NCBI GenBank assembly: GCA_947496705.1
Contig: CANMDW010000001.1
Location: 930,001 to 994,000 of the forward strand
Reading direction: 5' to 3'
Length of the DNA stretch: 64,000 bases
Source: an uncultured Aquimarina sp.
GTDB taxonomy: Bacteria > Bacteroidota > Bacteroidia > Flavobacteriales > Flavobacteriaceae
Below, piece by piece: positions 8,917 to 17,105 of the stretch. Numbering within the stretch: the first letter of the stretch is position 1; the number at the start of each line of letters is the position of its first letter. The position numbers were made by a program, and so were the translations under genes. The notes under the pieces were generated by a model that worked only from the letters and a program-made list of their open reading frames with translations, had not been told where the DNA came from and did no database searches.

Positions 8917-9363
8917 CTATTCATCAAATCCTTTAAGTGAAATTACAGTACCTTTTTTTTCAATTTCTTCAACCAGATCATTTAATGTCTTATCTCTAAA
9001 TTTTTTTAAAATGTCTTTTTTAAAGGGCGAAACAATATGGTGAACCGGGCAGGGGTTTTCATCATTACACTTTGACAACCCTAAAAAACATTTATCAAAC
9101 TTATCTGTACCATCAATACAGGAGATAATATCCCAAACTGATCTTTCCTTGTTTTTCTCATCAAGAAAGAACCCTCCCCCGGGACCTTTGGAAGAAGAGA
9201 CAAGTTTGTTTGTGGTAAGTTGCCTTAATAATTTAGCTAAAAAAGGTTGAGGTGTCTCTAATTCCTCAGCAATCTTCTTAGCACCTATTTTATGAGTTTT
9301 ATCGGTATGGATAGCCAAATAAAGCATTGCTCTGATGGCATAATTGCAAGCATTGGATAACAT
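8917..9363 (-). CDS. Rrf2-family transcription regulator with three-cysteine Fe-S site
   Basis: A 148-aa winged-helix protein. The N-terminal MLSNACNYAIRAMLYLA and the recognition-helix/wing motif SSKGPGGGFFL are hallmarks of Rrf2 proteins. Three cysteines in CFLGLSKCNDENPCPVH match the [Fe-S] ligand set of NsrR/IscR-type sensors, so NO or redox sensing through the cluster is likely. It is read away from the copper-import genes. TATATTTG on the minus strand (9390-9383) is an exact TAnnTTTG box, and the 7-6-7 repeat at 9394-9413 overlaps the region just upstream, which suggests autoregulation. The second Rrf2 (19409-19843) has the same cysteine pattern but differs in sequence. Which of the two binds which site cannot be told here. 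Confidence 0.9.
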   Translation of the reverse strand: MLSNACNYAIRAMLYLAIHTDKTHKIGAKKIAEELETPQPFLAKLLRQLTTNKLVSSSKGPGGGFFLDEKNKERSVWDIISCIDGTDKFDKCFLGLSKCNDENPCPVHHIVSPFKKDILKKFRDKTLNDLVEEIEKKGTVISLKGFDE

Positions 9364-9382
9364 ATGTGTTTTCTTTTTTTAT

Positions 9383-9460
9383 CAAATATAATAAAAAGAT
9401 AGTTTTATCTTCTATTATGATTTTTGTCATATTTTCCTGCAGTAGCTACTTCTATATTTG
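9383..9460. promoter_or_regulatory. Divergent promoter region between rrf2 and the copper-import set
   Basis: It contains TATATTTG on the minus strand (9390-9383) for rrf2, a 7-6-7 repeat AAAAGAT-N6-ATCTTCT (9394-9413), the Fnr-like dyad TATGATTTTTGTCATA (9416-9431), and TATATTTG on the plus strand (9453-9460) 29.5 bp after the dyad centre. The dyad is positioned for the plus-strand promoter, not the minus-strand one. The stretch 9391-9435 is strikingly similar to the nadA promoter at 12993-13038. Confidence 0.65.
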
Positions 9461-9473
9461 ATATGTGAAAAGT

Positions 9474-9842
9474 ATGGTCATCTTTATTGTTGCGCTCTTT
9501 ATGCTTACCAAGCCTCTTTGGCCAATAGCAGAGTATATTGTAAATTACGATTACATTGTTAAAAACCTTTGTGAAAATAAAGAGAGACCCACTCTAAAAT
9601 GTAATGGTAAATGTTACTTGACAAAACAGTTGGCCAGGGAATCCGAAGGAAAGGATAAAAATCCTTTTCAGAAAAAACAGTCTAAAACCGAAATTCACCA
9701 TACTATTTTCTTTCAACAGCTTGTTATATTTGATTTTAAGAACGTTTCCGAAAATACTTTTCAAAACAATTATAAAACTTCAGAAAAACTAAATTCACTT
9801 TTATTTGCAAAAGATATTGCACCTCCACCAAAGATTGGATAA
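9474..9842 (+). CDS. Small membrane-anchored protein with CNGKC motif, copper-import set
   Basis: Function unproven. The 122-aa protein has an N-terminal hydrophobic segment (VIFIVALFMLTKPLWPI), then NYDYIVKNLCENKERP and the motif LKCNGKCYLTKQL with a CxxxC pair. Small proteins of this pattern are commonly found just upstream of TonB-dependent receptors in Bacteroidota; a metal-handling role at the inner membrane is inferred from that and from the copper-type receptor downstream. The ATG at 9474 is chosen over the GTG at 9465, because the predicted transcription start lies near 9466. That leaves only a very short leader, which is odd. The next gene is 103 bp away, beyond a hairpin. Confidence 0.6.
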   Translation: MVIFIVALFMLTKPLWPIAEYIVNYDYIVKNLCENKERPTLKCNGKCYLTKQLARESEGKDKNPFQKKQSKTEIHHTIFFQQLVIFDFKNVSENTFQNNYKTSEKLNSLLFAKDIAPPPKIG

Positions 9843-9852
9843 TTAGACGATT

Positions 9853-9914
9853 AAAGGTATTAGTTTCTATATGACTTTTAGGAGGCAATTTCCCCTTAAA
9901 CAATACCTCTTTTT
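9853..9914 (+). terminator. Hairpin with U-tract before the TonB receptor gene
   Basis: AAAGGTATT (9853-9861) pairs with AATACCTCTTT (9902-9912), extended by GTTT/AAAC pairing inside the stem, and CTTTTT follows. This resembles an intrinsic terminator with a long loop. Because the receptor gene has no obvious promoter after it, the hairpin may act as an attenuator that reduces receptor expression relative to the small upstream gene. Confidence 0.45.
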
Positions 9915-9945
9915 ATTCTGTGTTTAACAATCTAAAATACATCTG

Positions 9946-12015
9946 ATGAAGATCATTACAGTTGTAAGCAACTCCTTATGCACTTTTTTGGAGTTAGTAC
10001 TTATATGTACAAACTCGTCATACCTTTTAATGTATTTCCTTACCCTTTCCATTTTTGTCAATGGCCAAGAAGTAACTCAGGAAAAGCAAGGAGATACAAT
10101 TTTACCTATTCATTTAGAAGAGGTTATTTTGATATCGGCCAAAAAGCATTTTGATTATCAAAAACAGGCAAAACCACTATCCTCAATAGATGAATACTTA
10201 GAATCTGCCCAAAAAGTAAATATGGTGAAACGTGGAGCTTATGCTTGGGAACCTATGCTAAACAATATGTCTTCTGAACGACTTTCTATCACCATAGATG
10301 GAATGAGAATTTTTGGAGCCTGTACAGATAAAATGGATCCCATTACCTCTTATGTCGATGTGTCCAACCTATCTGAAGCAAAAATTGCATCTGGTCAGCA
10401 AGGAGCTGAACAAGGGGTTTGTATAGGTGGAGCTATCGATTTAAAGATCGACAAAAGTAACTTCAAGGAAAACCTTTTTACAATGAGCCTTGAAGATGGT
10501 TTTGAAACGAATAATGAATTAAAAGTTTTGGGAGCTGAAGCTAATTATTCTAATGCAACGTTCTATATAGATGGTGACATCATCTATCGAAAAGCAGAAA
10601 ATTATTTCGCAGGTGGAGGTGAAGAGGTTAATTTTTCACAATATGAAAAGTATAACCTTTCGTTAAATGGAGGATACAAATTTGATACAGGTCATCAACT
10701 AACTACGACCATAATCTATGATGAGGCACGTGATGTGGGGTATCCGGCTTTACCAATGGATGTTTCCCTGGCTCAGGCAGTAATCACTTCTGTAAGTTAT
10801 GAACAAGATGCTTTGGGGATATTAAGTACATGGAAATCAAAGGTGTATTTTAATAAGGTGACCCACGTAATGGATGACTCGCAGAGACCAGACGTACCCA
10901 TTCGAATGGATATGCCTGGTTGGAGTGATACCTATGGTTTTTTTTCTCAGGCTAATTTAAAAACTGACAAACACAGTTTTTTATTCAAACTAGACGGATT
11001 TTACAATAGATCCTTGGCAGAGATGACCATGTATCCCAATAATCCTGAAGAAGCTCCTATGTTTATGCTCACCTGGCCAGATGTACGTACTCTGAATACC
11101 GGTGTGTATATGGAGGATACAATAGGCTTCAAAGAGAGCTCACTGAAAGTATCTACTAGGGTTACGGCACATAATAATCGCATAGCAGATGAATTTGGCC
11201 TCAATAGTTTGCGTATTTTTTATCCTGACATTGAAGCATCACAGACACGTTTTCTTTCAAGCATCTCGGCACAATATAGTAAGCAATTCAAACCTTTTCA
11301 ACTCAATTTTGGGGTGTCATACGGAACTCGTGCCCCATCGGTGTCAGAAGGGTATGGTTTCTATCTGTTCAACAGTTTTGATAATCACGACTATGTTGGA
11401 AATCCTGATTTACAAAATGAACAATCTATAGAAGCCAATGTCAAGATCTCCCTGAAAAAATCTAAGTTCACAATAAGTATGGATGGAAACATATTTAGAA
11501 TGCCTGATTTTATAATTGGGGAAATAGACTCCACACTTAGTACAATGACCATTGGTGCAGATGGTGTAAAGATTTACACCAATTTAAGATATGCAGATAT
11601 GATCAACTTATCATTGAATACTGAATATAAGATTCTACCAGAACTAATGTGGTCTGGTTTTGTTTCGTATCATCGAGGTGCAGATAATCAAAACCGTGAT
11701 TTACCATTTATTAGCCCTTTGGCATATCGTTCTTTTATTAGGTATAATAAAGAGAGCCTTTATGGAGAATTAAGTATCAGAGGTGCAGGTAAACAAGTAA
11801 ATTTTAATCCAGAGTTCGGCGAAGATCAAACACTTGCCTATACTGTATTTTCAATGGCTTTGGGCAAGACGTTTTACATATCCAACAACCAGCTATATGC
11901 CAAAGCGGGGATAGAAAATATCTTTGATAAGTACTATTCAACATACACAGATTGGAGAAATGTCCCAAGGATGGGACGCAATTTCTTTTTTACAATATCT
12001 TATAAAATCAATTAG
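9946..12015 (+). CDS. TonB-dependent copper receptor, NosA/OprC-like
   Basis: Outer-membrane beta-barrel receptor predicted to import copper. The plug domain (about residues 55-190) contains RGAYAWEPMLNNMSSERLS and IDGMRIFGACTDKMDPITSY. The GAC...KMDP element is characteristic of NosA/OprC copper receptors, where the Cys and Met belong to the copper site. The barrel ends with the aromatic strand NFFFTISYKIN. An N-terminal hydrophobic stretch ends in VNGQE, consistent with a signal peptide, though the true start may be a later ATG (about 10030). No carboxypeptidase-like N-domain is present. It sits between a CxxxC membrane protein and a Met/His-rich lipoprotein under the NO-type promoter. Copper is needed by NirK and by N2O reductase, which gives the cluster a clear logic. 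Confidence 0.85.
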   Translation: MKIITVVSNSLCTFLELVLICTNSSYLLMYFLTLSIFVNGQEVTQEKQGDTILPIHLEEVILISAKKHFDYQKQAKPLSSIDEYLESAQKVNMVKRGAYAWEPMLNNMSSERLSITIDGMRIFGACTDKMDPITSYVDVSNLSEAKIASGQQGAEQGVCIGGAIDLKIDKSNFKENLFTMSLEDGFETNNELKVLGAEANYSNATFYIDGDIIYRKAENYFAGGGEEVNFSQYEKYNLSLNGGYKFDTGHQLTTTIIYDEARDVGYPALPMDVSLAQAVITSVSYEQDALGILSTWKSKVYFNKVTHVMDDSQRPDVPIRMDMPGWSDTYGFFSQANLKTDKHSFLFKLDGFYNRSLAEMTMYPNNPEEAPMFMLTWPDVRTLNTGVYMEDTIGFKESSLKVSTRVTAHNNRIADEFGLNSLRIFYPDIEASQTRFLSSISAQYSKQFKPFQLNFGVSYGTRAPSVSEGYGFYLFNSFDNHDYVGNPDLQNEQSIEANVKISLKKSKFTISMDGNIFRMPDFIIGEIDSTLSTMTIGADGVKIYTNLRYADMINLSLNTEYKILPELMWSGFVSYHRGADNQNRDLPFISPLAYRSFIRYNKESLYGELSIRGAGKQVNFNPEFGEDQTLAYTVFSMALGKTFYISNNQLYAKAGIENIFDKYYSTYTDWRNVPRMGRNFFFTISYKIN

Positions 12016-12036
12016 TTACAAATTAAATTTCTTATT

Positions 12037-12888
12037 ATGAAAACAATTAAATTATTTATATCGTTCACCATACTTTTTATCATTTTTGTTTCTTGTTCTT
12101 CAGATGACGATGACATAGTTGAAGTTAATCCGGTAGCAGAACTTAATTTGGTAACAGAATTTAAAACGAATGGACATATTATTGAGCTTTATTCTAAGAA
12201 TAACAATTTTACAACAGGATATAATGAAGTTTATATTCGTATAAAGGATTTGACATCAGAAAATTATTTTTCTGATGCAGAAATCACTTGGATACCTATG
12301 ATGCATATGGTAGACAGAGAACATTCCTGCCCAAAGTCTACATTAACTCTTACAGAAAATACAACAGTATCTAAAGGTTTTTTGATTTTTCAAATGTCTG
12401 GTAATGTTGAGGAATATTGGGATCTAAAATTGAATTATAAAGTGAATGGAAATACATTTGAGACAACTCATCGCATAGAGGTCTTTCTACCTGCAGATGG
12501 AAAACAAAAAGTTAGTGTTTTTAAAGGAAGCGATGATACACGGTATATTTTGGCTATGGTTGCCCCTGCAGAACCAGAGGTAAAAGTAAATGATTTTGTA
12601 GCAACCTTATACAAAATGGAAAATATGATGAGTTTTCCTGTGGTAGAGAACTACAAAATAACTGTGGATCCAAGAATGCCGGGAATGGGGAATCATAGTT
12701 CACCAAATAACAAAGATTTGACCTATGATGCTATATCGAAAATGTATAGAGGTAAGTTATCGCTAACAATGACAGGATATTGGAAAATTAATCTAAAACT
12801 GTTAAATGATAAAAATGAAGTTTTAAAAGGCGAAGATGTTACTGATGAAAACCCTGAAAGCAGTTTATACTTTGAACTGGAGTTTTAG
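12037..12888 (+). CDS. Met/His-rich lipoprotein of the copper-import set
   Basis: A 283-aa lipoprotein with N-terminal FIIFVSCSSDDDD, where the lipobox cysteine follows a hydrophobic signal. Two beta-rich modules follow. The first has ITWIPMMHMVDREHSCP and the second has DPRMPGMGNHSSPNNKD, both rich in Met, His and Cys as expected for periplasmic copper ligands. The modules resemble YtkA/FixH-type immunoglobulin-like domains. It starts 21 bp after the receptor gene and is probably co-transcribed. A role as copper-binding partner of the receptor is inferred from composition and position. It ends before a strong terminator. Confidence 0.7.
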   Translation: MKTIKLFISFTILFIIFVSCSSDDDDIVEVNPVAELNLVTEFKTNGHIIELYSKNNNFTTGYNEVYIRIKDLTSENYFSDAEITWIPMMHMVDREHSCPKSTLTLTENTTVSKGFLIFQMSGNVEEYWDLKLNYKVNGNTFETTHRIEVFLPADGKQKVSVFKGSDDTRYILAMVAPAEPEVKVNDFVATLYKMENMMSFPVVENYKITVDPRMPGMGNHSSPNNKDLTYDAISKMYRGKLSLTMTGYWKINLKLLNDKNEVLKGEDVTDENPESSLYFELEF

Positions 12889-12909
12889 TCGACTGAAGAA
12901 TATATCGTT

Positions 12910-12940
12910 AAAAGACCATTCTATTGAATGGTCTTTTTCT
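12910..12940 (+). terminator. Intrinsic terminator after the copper-import set
   Basis: AAAAGACCATTC (12910-12921), loop TATT, and GAATGGTCTTTT (12926-12937) form a perfect 12-bp stem followed by TCTTT. It separates the copper set from the nadA promoter. Confidence 0.9.
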
Positions 12941-12996
12941 TTATGAGTTCATATAACAAATCAGTCAGAAGTTCTTCAAAATATAAAAGTCATAAT

Positions 12997-13063
12997 AAAA
13001 GACTTTTTTATCTTTTATTATGACTTTTATCATATTTTTCAACGGTGAATACTCCTATTTTTC
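12997..13063 (+). promoter_or_regulatory. nadA promoter: 7-6-7 operator, Fnr-like dyad and -7 box
   Basis: AAAAGAC-N6-ATCTTTT (12997-13016) is directly followed by TATGACTTTTATCATA (13019-13034), then TATTTTTC (13056-13063), a one-mismatch TAnnTTTG box 29.5 bp from the dyad centre. The predicted start near 13068 lies downstream of the GTG at 13045, so translation should begin at the ATG at 13078. Order and spacing copy the copper-set promoter. Confidence 0.65.
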
Positions 13064-13077
13064 GCTTTGTAAAGAAT

Positions 13078-14016
13078 ATGGTGGTAAAAGTGGATTTAAA
13101 AGATAAAATATACAAACTAAAAAAAGAAAAGAATGCCGTAATTCTGGCACATTATTATCAGCGTCCCGAGATACAAGAAGTTGCCGATTATGTTGGCGAC
13201 AGTCTTGGGTTATCTCAAAAGGCAACCGGGATCAATGCAGATATTATAGTATTTGCCGGAGTACATTTTATGGCAGAGACAGCAAAAATTCTCAACCCTA
13301 CAAGAAAAGTAGTTTTGCCGGACTTGAATGCCGGATGTTCTCTGGCTGATTCGTGCCCGTCAGATACGTTTGGTAATTTTACAGCATCATATCCCAACCA
13401 TACTGTGATTACATATATTAATTGTTCTGCAGAGATTAAAGCAATGAGCGATTTGGTATGTACTTCTTCCAATGCATTAAAAATTGTGAATTCTGTACCA
13501 AAAGAAAAACCAATCATTTTTGCTCCGGATCAGAACCTGGGTAAATATATCATAAAACAAACAGGAAGAGATATGCTTTTGTGGGATGGTAGCTGTATCG
13601 TGCACGAAGCCTTTTGTATCAATAAATTATTAGAACTCTATCAAAAAAATCCAGGAGCTGTAATTATCGCCCATCCCGAGTCTGAAGAACATATTTTAAA
13701 AACGGCAACATATATTGGTTCTACGGCAGGAATGATAAACTATGTAAAGGAGCATTCTAAAGAGAAATTTATAGTAGCTACAGAAGCTGGTATATTACAC
13801 GAAATGAGAAAGAAAGTGCCGGGAGTAGTATTAATTCCTGCTCCGATAAAAGAGGATAACACTTGTGCCTGTAGTGAATGTGCATATATGAAGGTTAATA
13901 CACTACAGAAATTGTACGATTGTTTACTCAACGAAAGCCCGCAGATAGATGTCCCTTCAGCTATTAGAAAGAAGGCTTTACTACCTATAAAGCGAATGTT
14001 AGAACTTTCAAACTAG
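13078..14016 (+). CDS. nadA: Quinolinate synthase A
   Basis: Condenses iminoaspartate with dihydroxyacetone phosphate to quinolinate, the second step of de novo NAD synthesis. Visible motifs are [20 protein letters not shown] and [13 protein letters not shown], with single-Cys positions C87 and C180 and the C-terminal CACSEC group (C263, C265, C268), covering the three ligands of the [4Fe-4S] cluster. The length of 312 aa is normal. An in-frame GTG at 13045 would add 11 residues but lies before the predicted transcription start. It is followed by nadB after 5 bp. NadA's exposed cluster is oxygen- and NO-sensitive in known examples, so control by an NO-type promoter is notable. Confidence 0.94.
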   Translation: MVVKVDLKDKIYKLKKEKNAVILAHYYQRPEIQEVADYVGDSLGLSQKATGINADIIVFAGVHFMAETAKILNPTRKVVLPDLNAGCSLADSCPSDTFGNFTASYPNHTVITYINCSAEIKAMSDLVCTSSNALKIVNSVPKEKPIIFAPDQNLGKYIIKQTGRDMLLWDGSCIVHEAFCINKLLELYQKNPGAVIIAHPESEEHILKTATYIGSTAGMINYVKEHSKEKFIVATEAGILHEMRKKVPGVVLIPAPIKEDNTCACSECAYMKVNTLQKLYDCLLNESPQIDVPSAIRKKALLPIKRMLELSN

Positions 14017-14021
14017 TATAA

Positions 14022-15608
14022 ATGATTTCAGTAGATTATCTAGTTATAGGCTCGGGTGTAGCGGGATTAACTTTTGCAGTTAAAATAGCAGAACAGTTTC
14101 GAGAAAAAACAATCTGTATTGTTACCAAGACAGACGAAGAGGAATCAAATACCAAATATGCTCAGGGAGGAGTGGCGGTAGTGTTGGATTTTCAGGAAGA
14201 CTCTTTTCAGAAGCATATACAAGATACTTTAATTGCCGGAGATGGTTTGTGCGACACATCGGTGGTAGAAATGGTGATTAAAGAAGGACCTAAAAGACTT
14301 ACCGATTTGATATGTTGGGGGGCTAGTTTTGACTTAGACTATAATGGAAAATTGGATTTAGGCAAAGAAGGTGGTCATTCAGAATATCGAATAGCTCATC
14401 ACAAAGATATTACAGGTTATGAAATAGAAACTGCCTTATTAAGACGTATTAATCAACTACCAAATATCACGCTTCTAAATCATCATTTTGCTGTTGATTT
14501 GATTACTGAACATCAAGTATATAAATTCGACCCAGACAATATTTCTTGTTACGGGGCTTATATTCTAAATCAAAAAAAGGGAAATATAGAAATTATAAAA
14601 GCTGGTGTGACCATATTGGCTACTGGAGGAATTGGTAGCGTATATGGGCATACGACCAACCCAACTATTGCGACAGGTGATGGTATCGCTATGGCTTATA
14701 GAGCCAAAGCACAGATTAGTGATATGGAGTTTGTTCAGTTTCATCCAACAGTATTATACGATGATAAAGAAGGCCAATCATTTCTAATATCAGAAGCGGT
14801 AAGAGGTTTCGGTGCATATTTAAAAAATAAGAACGGACATAGATTTATGTTAGATCATGATGAAAGAGGAGAACTTGCATCTAGAGATATTGTTTCCAGA
14901 AGTATAGATAACGAACTAAAAAAATCTGGAGAATCCTGTGTGTATTTAGATTGTACACATCTCCATATAGATGATTTCAGGATTCATTTTCCAAATATTT
15001 ATGACGAATGTATATCCAGAAATATTGATGTTGAGAAAGACTGGATTCCGGTAGTGCCAGCATCACACTATTTGTGTGGAGGAATTGTTGTTGATAGAAA
15101 TGGAAAGACCTCTATTCATAATCTGTTTGCCTGCGGAGAATGCTCAAGAACAGGATTGCACGGTGCAAATAGATTGGCATCCAATTCTCTATTAGAAGCG
15201 TTGGTTTATGCCCATAACATTTACAAATATTTATGTTCACACCCTGGTCAACAGGTTTCGATACAGATTCCTGATTGGGATGATCAAGGAACACATATCG
15301 ATAAAGAACATATCTTCATAAACCATAATAGTAAGGAATTACAAGCCTTAATGAATGATTATGTGGGTATTGTGCGTAGTAATGCCCTCTTGATGAAAGC
15401 TATAATACATTTGGATTTGATGTATAAAGAAGTCGAAGAGCTTTACAAAAGATCAAAAATAAATACCACACTATGTGAATTAAGGAATATGATCAATGTT
15501 GCACATTTAATCATTAGTCAATCCTTAGAAAGAAAAGAAAACAGAGGAGGTTACTTTAATATCGACAATATATCACCAAAAAAGATTTTAGAAAACTATA
15601 CATCATAA
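14022..15608 (+). CDS. nadB: L-aspartate oxidase
   Basis: Flavoprotein that oxidises L-aspartate to iminoaspartate for NadA. It can use oxygen or fumarate as acceptor, so it works in anoxia. The FAD-binding dinucleotide fold is at the N-terminus (GSGVAGLTFAVKIAEQF), followed by TKYAQGGVAVV, the flavin/substrate-loop sequence EGGHSEYRIAHHKDITG, and the FAD-binding GLHGANRLASNSLLEALV near residue 380. All are standard for NadB in the succinate dehydrogenase/fumarate reductase flavoprotein superfamily. The length of 528 aa is normal. It lies in an operon with nadA (5 bp) and a thioredoxin-like gene (12 bp). Confidence 0.95.
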   Translation: MISVDYLVIGSGVAGLTFAVKIAEQFREKTICIVTKTDEEESNTKYAQGGVAVVLDFQEDSFQKHIQDTLIAGDGLCDTSVVEMVIKEGPKRLTDLICWGASFDLDYNGKLDLGKEGGHSEYRIAHHKDITGYEIETALLRRINQLPNITLLNHHFAVDLITEHQVYKFDPDNISCYGAYILNQKKGNIEIIKAGVTILATGGIGSVYGHTTNPTIATGDGIAMAYRAKAQISDMEFVQFHPTVLYDDKEGQSFLISEAVRGFGAYLKNKNGHRFMLDHDERGELASRDIVSRSIDNELKKSGESCVYLDCTHLHIDDFRIHFPNIYDECISRNIDVEKDWIPVVPASHYLCGGIVVDRNGKTSIHNLFACGECSRTGLHGANRLASNSLLEALVYAHNIYKYLCSHPGQQVSIQIPDWDDQGTHIDKEHIFINHNSKELQALMNDYVGIVRSNALLMKAIIHLDLMYKEVEELYKRSKINTTLCELRNMINVAHLIISQSLERKENRGGYFNIDNISPKKILENYTS

Positions 15609-15620
15609 AACAATACTACT

Positions 15621-16256
15621 ATGATACATGAAATAATTCAGGCCAGTATCCCCAAAGGAATTTCTTATGAAACTTATGTGGAATTAATAAATCAACTTGT
15701 TGCTGAAGGAAAAACAACGGGAGAAGAGCAAACCGAAGAACAGATAAACGTTACCAAATTAAATGCCAGTAGAATGCGTAGACTTGACAAGACCCTTGTA
15801 ATTCCAAAACAGGCAATTCGAGCTTTTCAAAATATAAAGGAAAAACAAACCTGGCTTGTTCTTATGGAAAGTTGGTGTGCCGATGGAGCGCAAACAATTC
15901 CTATTCTAAACAAGATTTGTAATGAGAGGCCCAATATTGATCTAAAAATCTTATTAAGGGATGAAAATCGAGAGCTAATGGATCATTTTTTAACCAATGG
16001 AACACGTTCTATGCCAAAACTCATACTACTAGATAGTGAACATAATGTTTTAAATACCTGGGGCCCGAGATCTAGAATGGCAACCAATATGGTAGCAGCT
16101 TATAAAAGTCAAAATGGTAAAATTGATGATTCTTTTAAAAAGTTTCTTCAAATATGGTACAATAAAGATAAAGGAGAAGCGATAATTAAGGATTTAGTCG
16201 AGATGATTGAAAACGCAATGGCTTTGAAACAAAATCGACTATCTATGGGGAAATAG
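15621..16256 (+). CDS. Thioredoxin-family protein with WCADGA in place of CxxC
   Basis: A 211-aa protein with a thioredoxin-like core. WLVLMESWCADGAQTIPIL (about residues 79-97) occupies the active-site region, and MPKLILLDSEHNVLNTWGPR is the cis-Pro strand. Only the first cysteine of the usual CxxC is present, so it cannot act as an ordinary dithiol reductase. Such WCxDxxxxxP proteins are common in Bacteroidota and are poorly characterised. There is no signal peptide. It is the third gene of the nadA-nadB transcript and ends at a terminator. A redox or Fe-S support role for NadA is possible but is inference only. Confidence 0.75.
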   Translation: MIHEIIQASIPKGISYETYVELINQLVAEGKTTGEEQTEEQINVTKLNASRMRRLDKTLVIPKQAIRAFQNIKEKQTWLVLMESWCADGAQTIPILNKICNERPNIDLKILLRDENRELMDHFLTNGTRSMPKLILLDSEHNVLNTWGPRSRMATNMVAAYKSQNGKIDDSFKKFLQIWYNKDKGEAIIKDLVEMIENAMALKQNRLSMGK

Positions 16257-16273
16257 TTTGATTTTTAAAGCAA

Positions 16274-16310
16274 AAAATTTCCGAAAGGTAAACGTACCTT
16301 TCGGAAGTTT
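16274..16310. terminator. Bidirectional terminator between nadAB and RIC genes
   Basis: TTCCGAAAGGTA (16279-16290), loop AACG, TACCTTTCGGAA (16295-16306), flanked by an A-tract before and a T-tract after. The stem is perfect, 12 bp. It serves convergent transcripts: the thioredoxin-like gene on plus and the RIC gene on minus. Confidence 0.9.
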
Positions 16311-16344
16311 TAAAGAATAGTGAAAATGGGGAGTTCAACCTATT

Positions 16345-17100
16345 CTATTCTTCGGTAAAAGAAGACACATCTGTTTTTTTAACAGTCTGCTTTTCTATTT
16401 CCACCGCCTTTGGGAATAAGATATTATTCTCTAAATGAATGTGTAAATGTAAATCCTGCTCAAATTCTTTTAGTAGAGAGTATGCAACCCGATATGTGGT
16501 ACAGGCATCTTCAGGAGGAGTATAATTTTCAGACAGTGCTGCAATTTTACGGAATCGCTCCCCTTCATTATCGTGTTCTTTCATCATCATAGAAATAGGA
16601 TTTTCTACTGTTCCAAAATGCGGTGGTTGTACTTTGGTATGTTCCTCAAGATTTTTCATCATTTTTCTAATAAAAGGAAAGAGAATGATTTCTTCCTTTT
16701 TCATATGCTGTGTTAGTTCACCAGCTGCACCAATAAACAAATCGTTGATTTCAAAAAGTTCTGGACGACGTTCTCCGTGAACTTTGCAAAGTTTGGACAG
16801 ATATTGAACTAGTATGGGGATGTTTTCTTCGACATATTTGTGATGTGTTTTTTCGATATAATCTGCCAATAGATCTAGAGGCCACGAATGATAATCAATA
16901 GCGGTATTATCTTTTTTGATTAGAATTTCGTTCAAACTATCCAAAAGGTATTCCACCTCAATTCCTTTTTTTTGACATACCTCTTCTATAGTTCTATGAC
17001 CTTTACAGCAAAAATCAATTTCATTTTTTGAAAAAACAATTGCTGTTCTATAATCCCGAGCCACTATCTGTCCTACTTGAGTTTTTCCTAGTGTTTTCAT
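16345..17100 (-). CDS. Iron-sulfur cluster repair di-iron protein (RIC/ScdA/YtfE family)
   Basis: Repairs Fe-S clusters damaged by NO or oxidants and may itself react with NO. The N-terminal ScdA domain carries FCCKGHRTIEEVC (C31, C32), and a hemerythrin-like four-helix domain follows with di-iron ligand His and Glu residues (for example HHKYVEEN, KVHGERRPEL, HMKKEEIILFPFI, MMKEHDNEGE, HLHIHLENNILFP). The length of 251 aa is typical. It is 5 bp downstream of norZ and surely co-transcribed. Position next to an NO reductase and under an Rrf2 gene fits a nitrosative-stress role. Confidence 0.93.
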   Translation of the reverse strand: MKTLGKTQVGQIVARDYRTAIVFSKNEIDFCCKGHRTIEEVCQKKGIEVEYLLDSLNEILIKKDNTAIDYHSWPLDLLADYIEKTHHKYVEENIPILVQYLSKLCKVHGERRPELFEINDLFIGAAGELTQHMKKEEIILFPFIRKMMKNLEEHTKVQPPHFGTVENPISMMMKEHDNEGERFRKIAALSENYTPPEDACTTYRVAYSLLKEFEQDLHLHIHLENNILFPKAVEIEKQTVKKTDVSSFTEE

Positions 17101-17105
17101 AATTT

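Noticed and set aside
8861..9043. Plus-strand ORF over the rrf2 gene
   Set aside because: Shadow of the clear Rrf2 gene on the minus strand; composition is that of a reversed coding frame.
9869..9884. Sixth Fnr-like dyad before the TonB receptor (TATGACTTTT)
   Set aside because: Only the left half is present; the right half does not match, and no -7 box lies 30 bp on.
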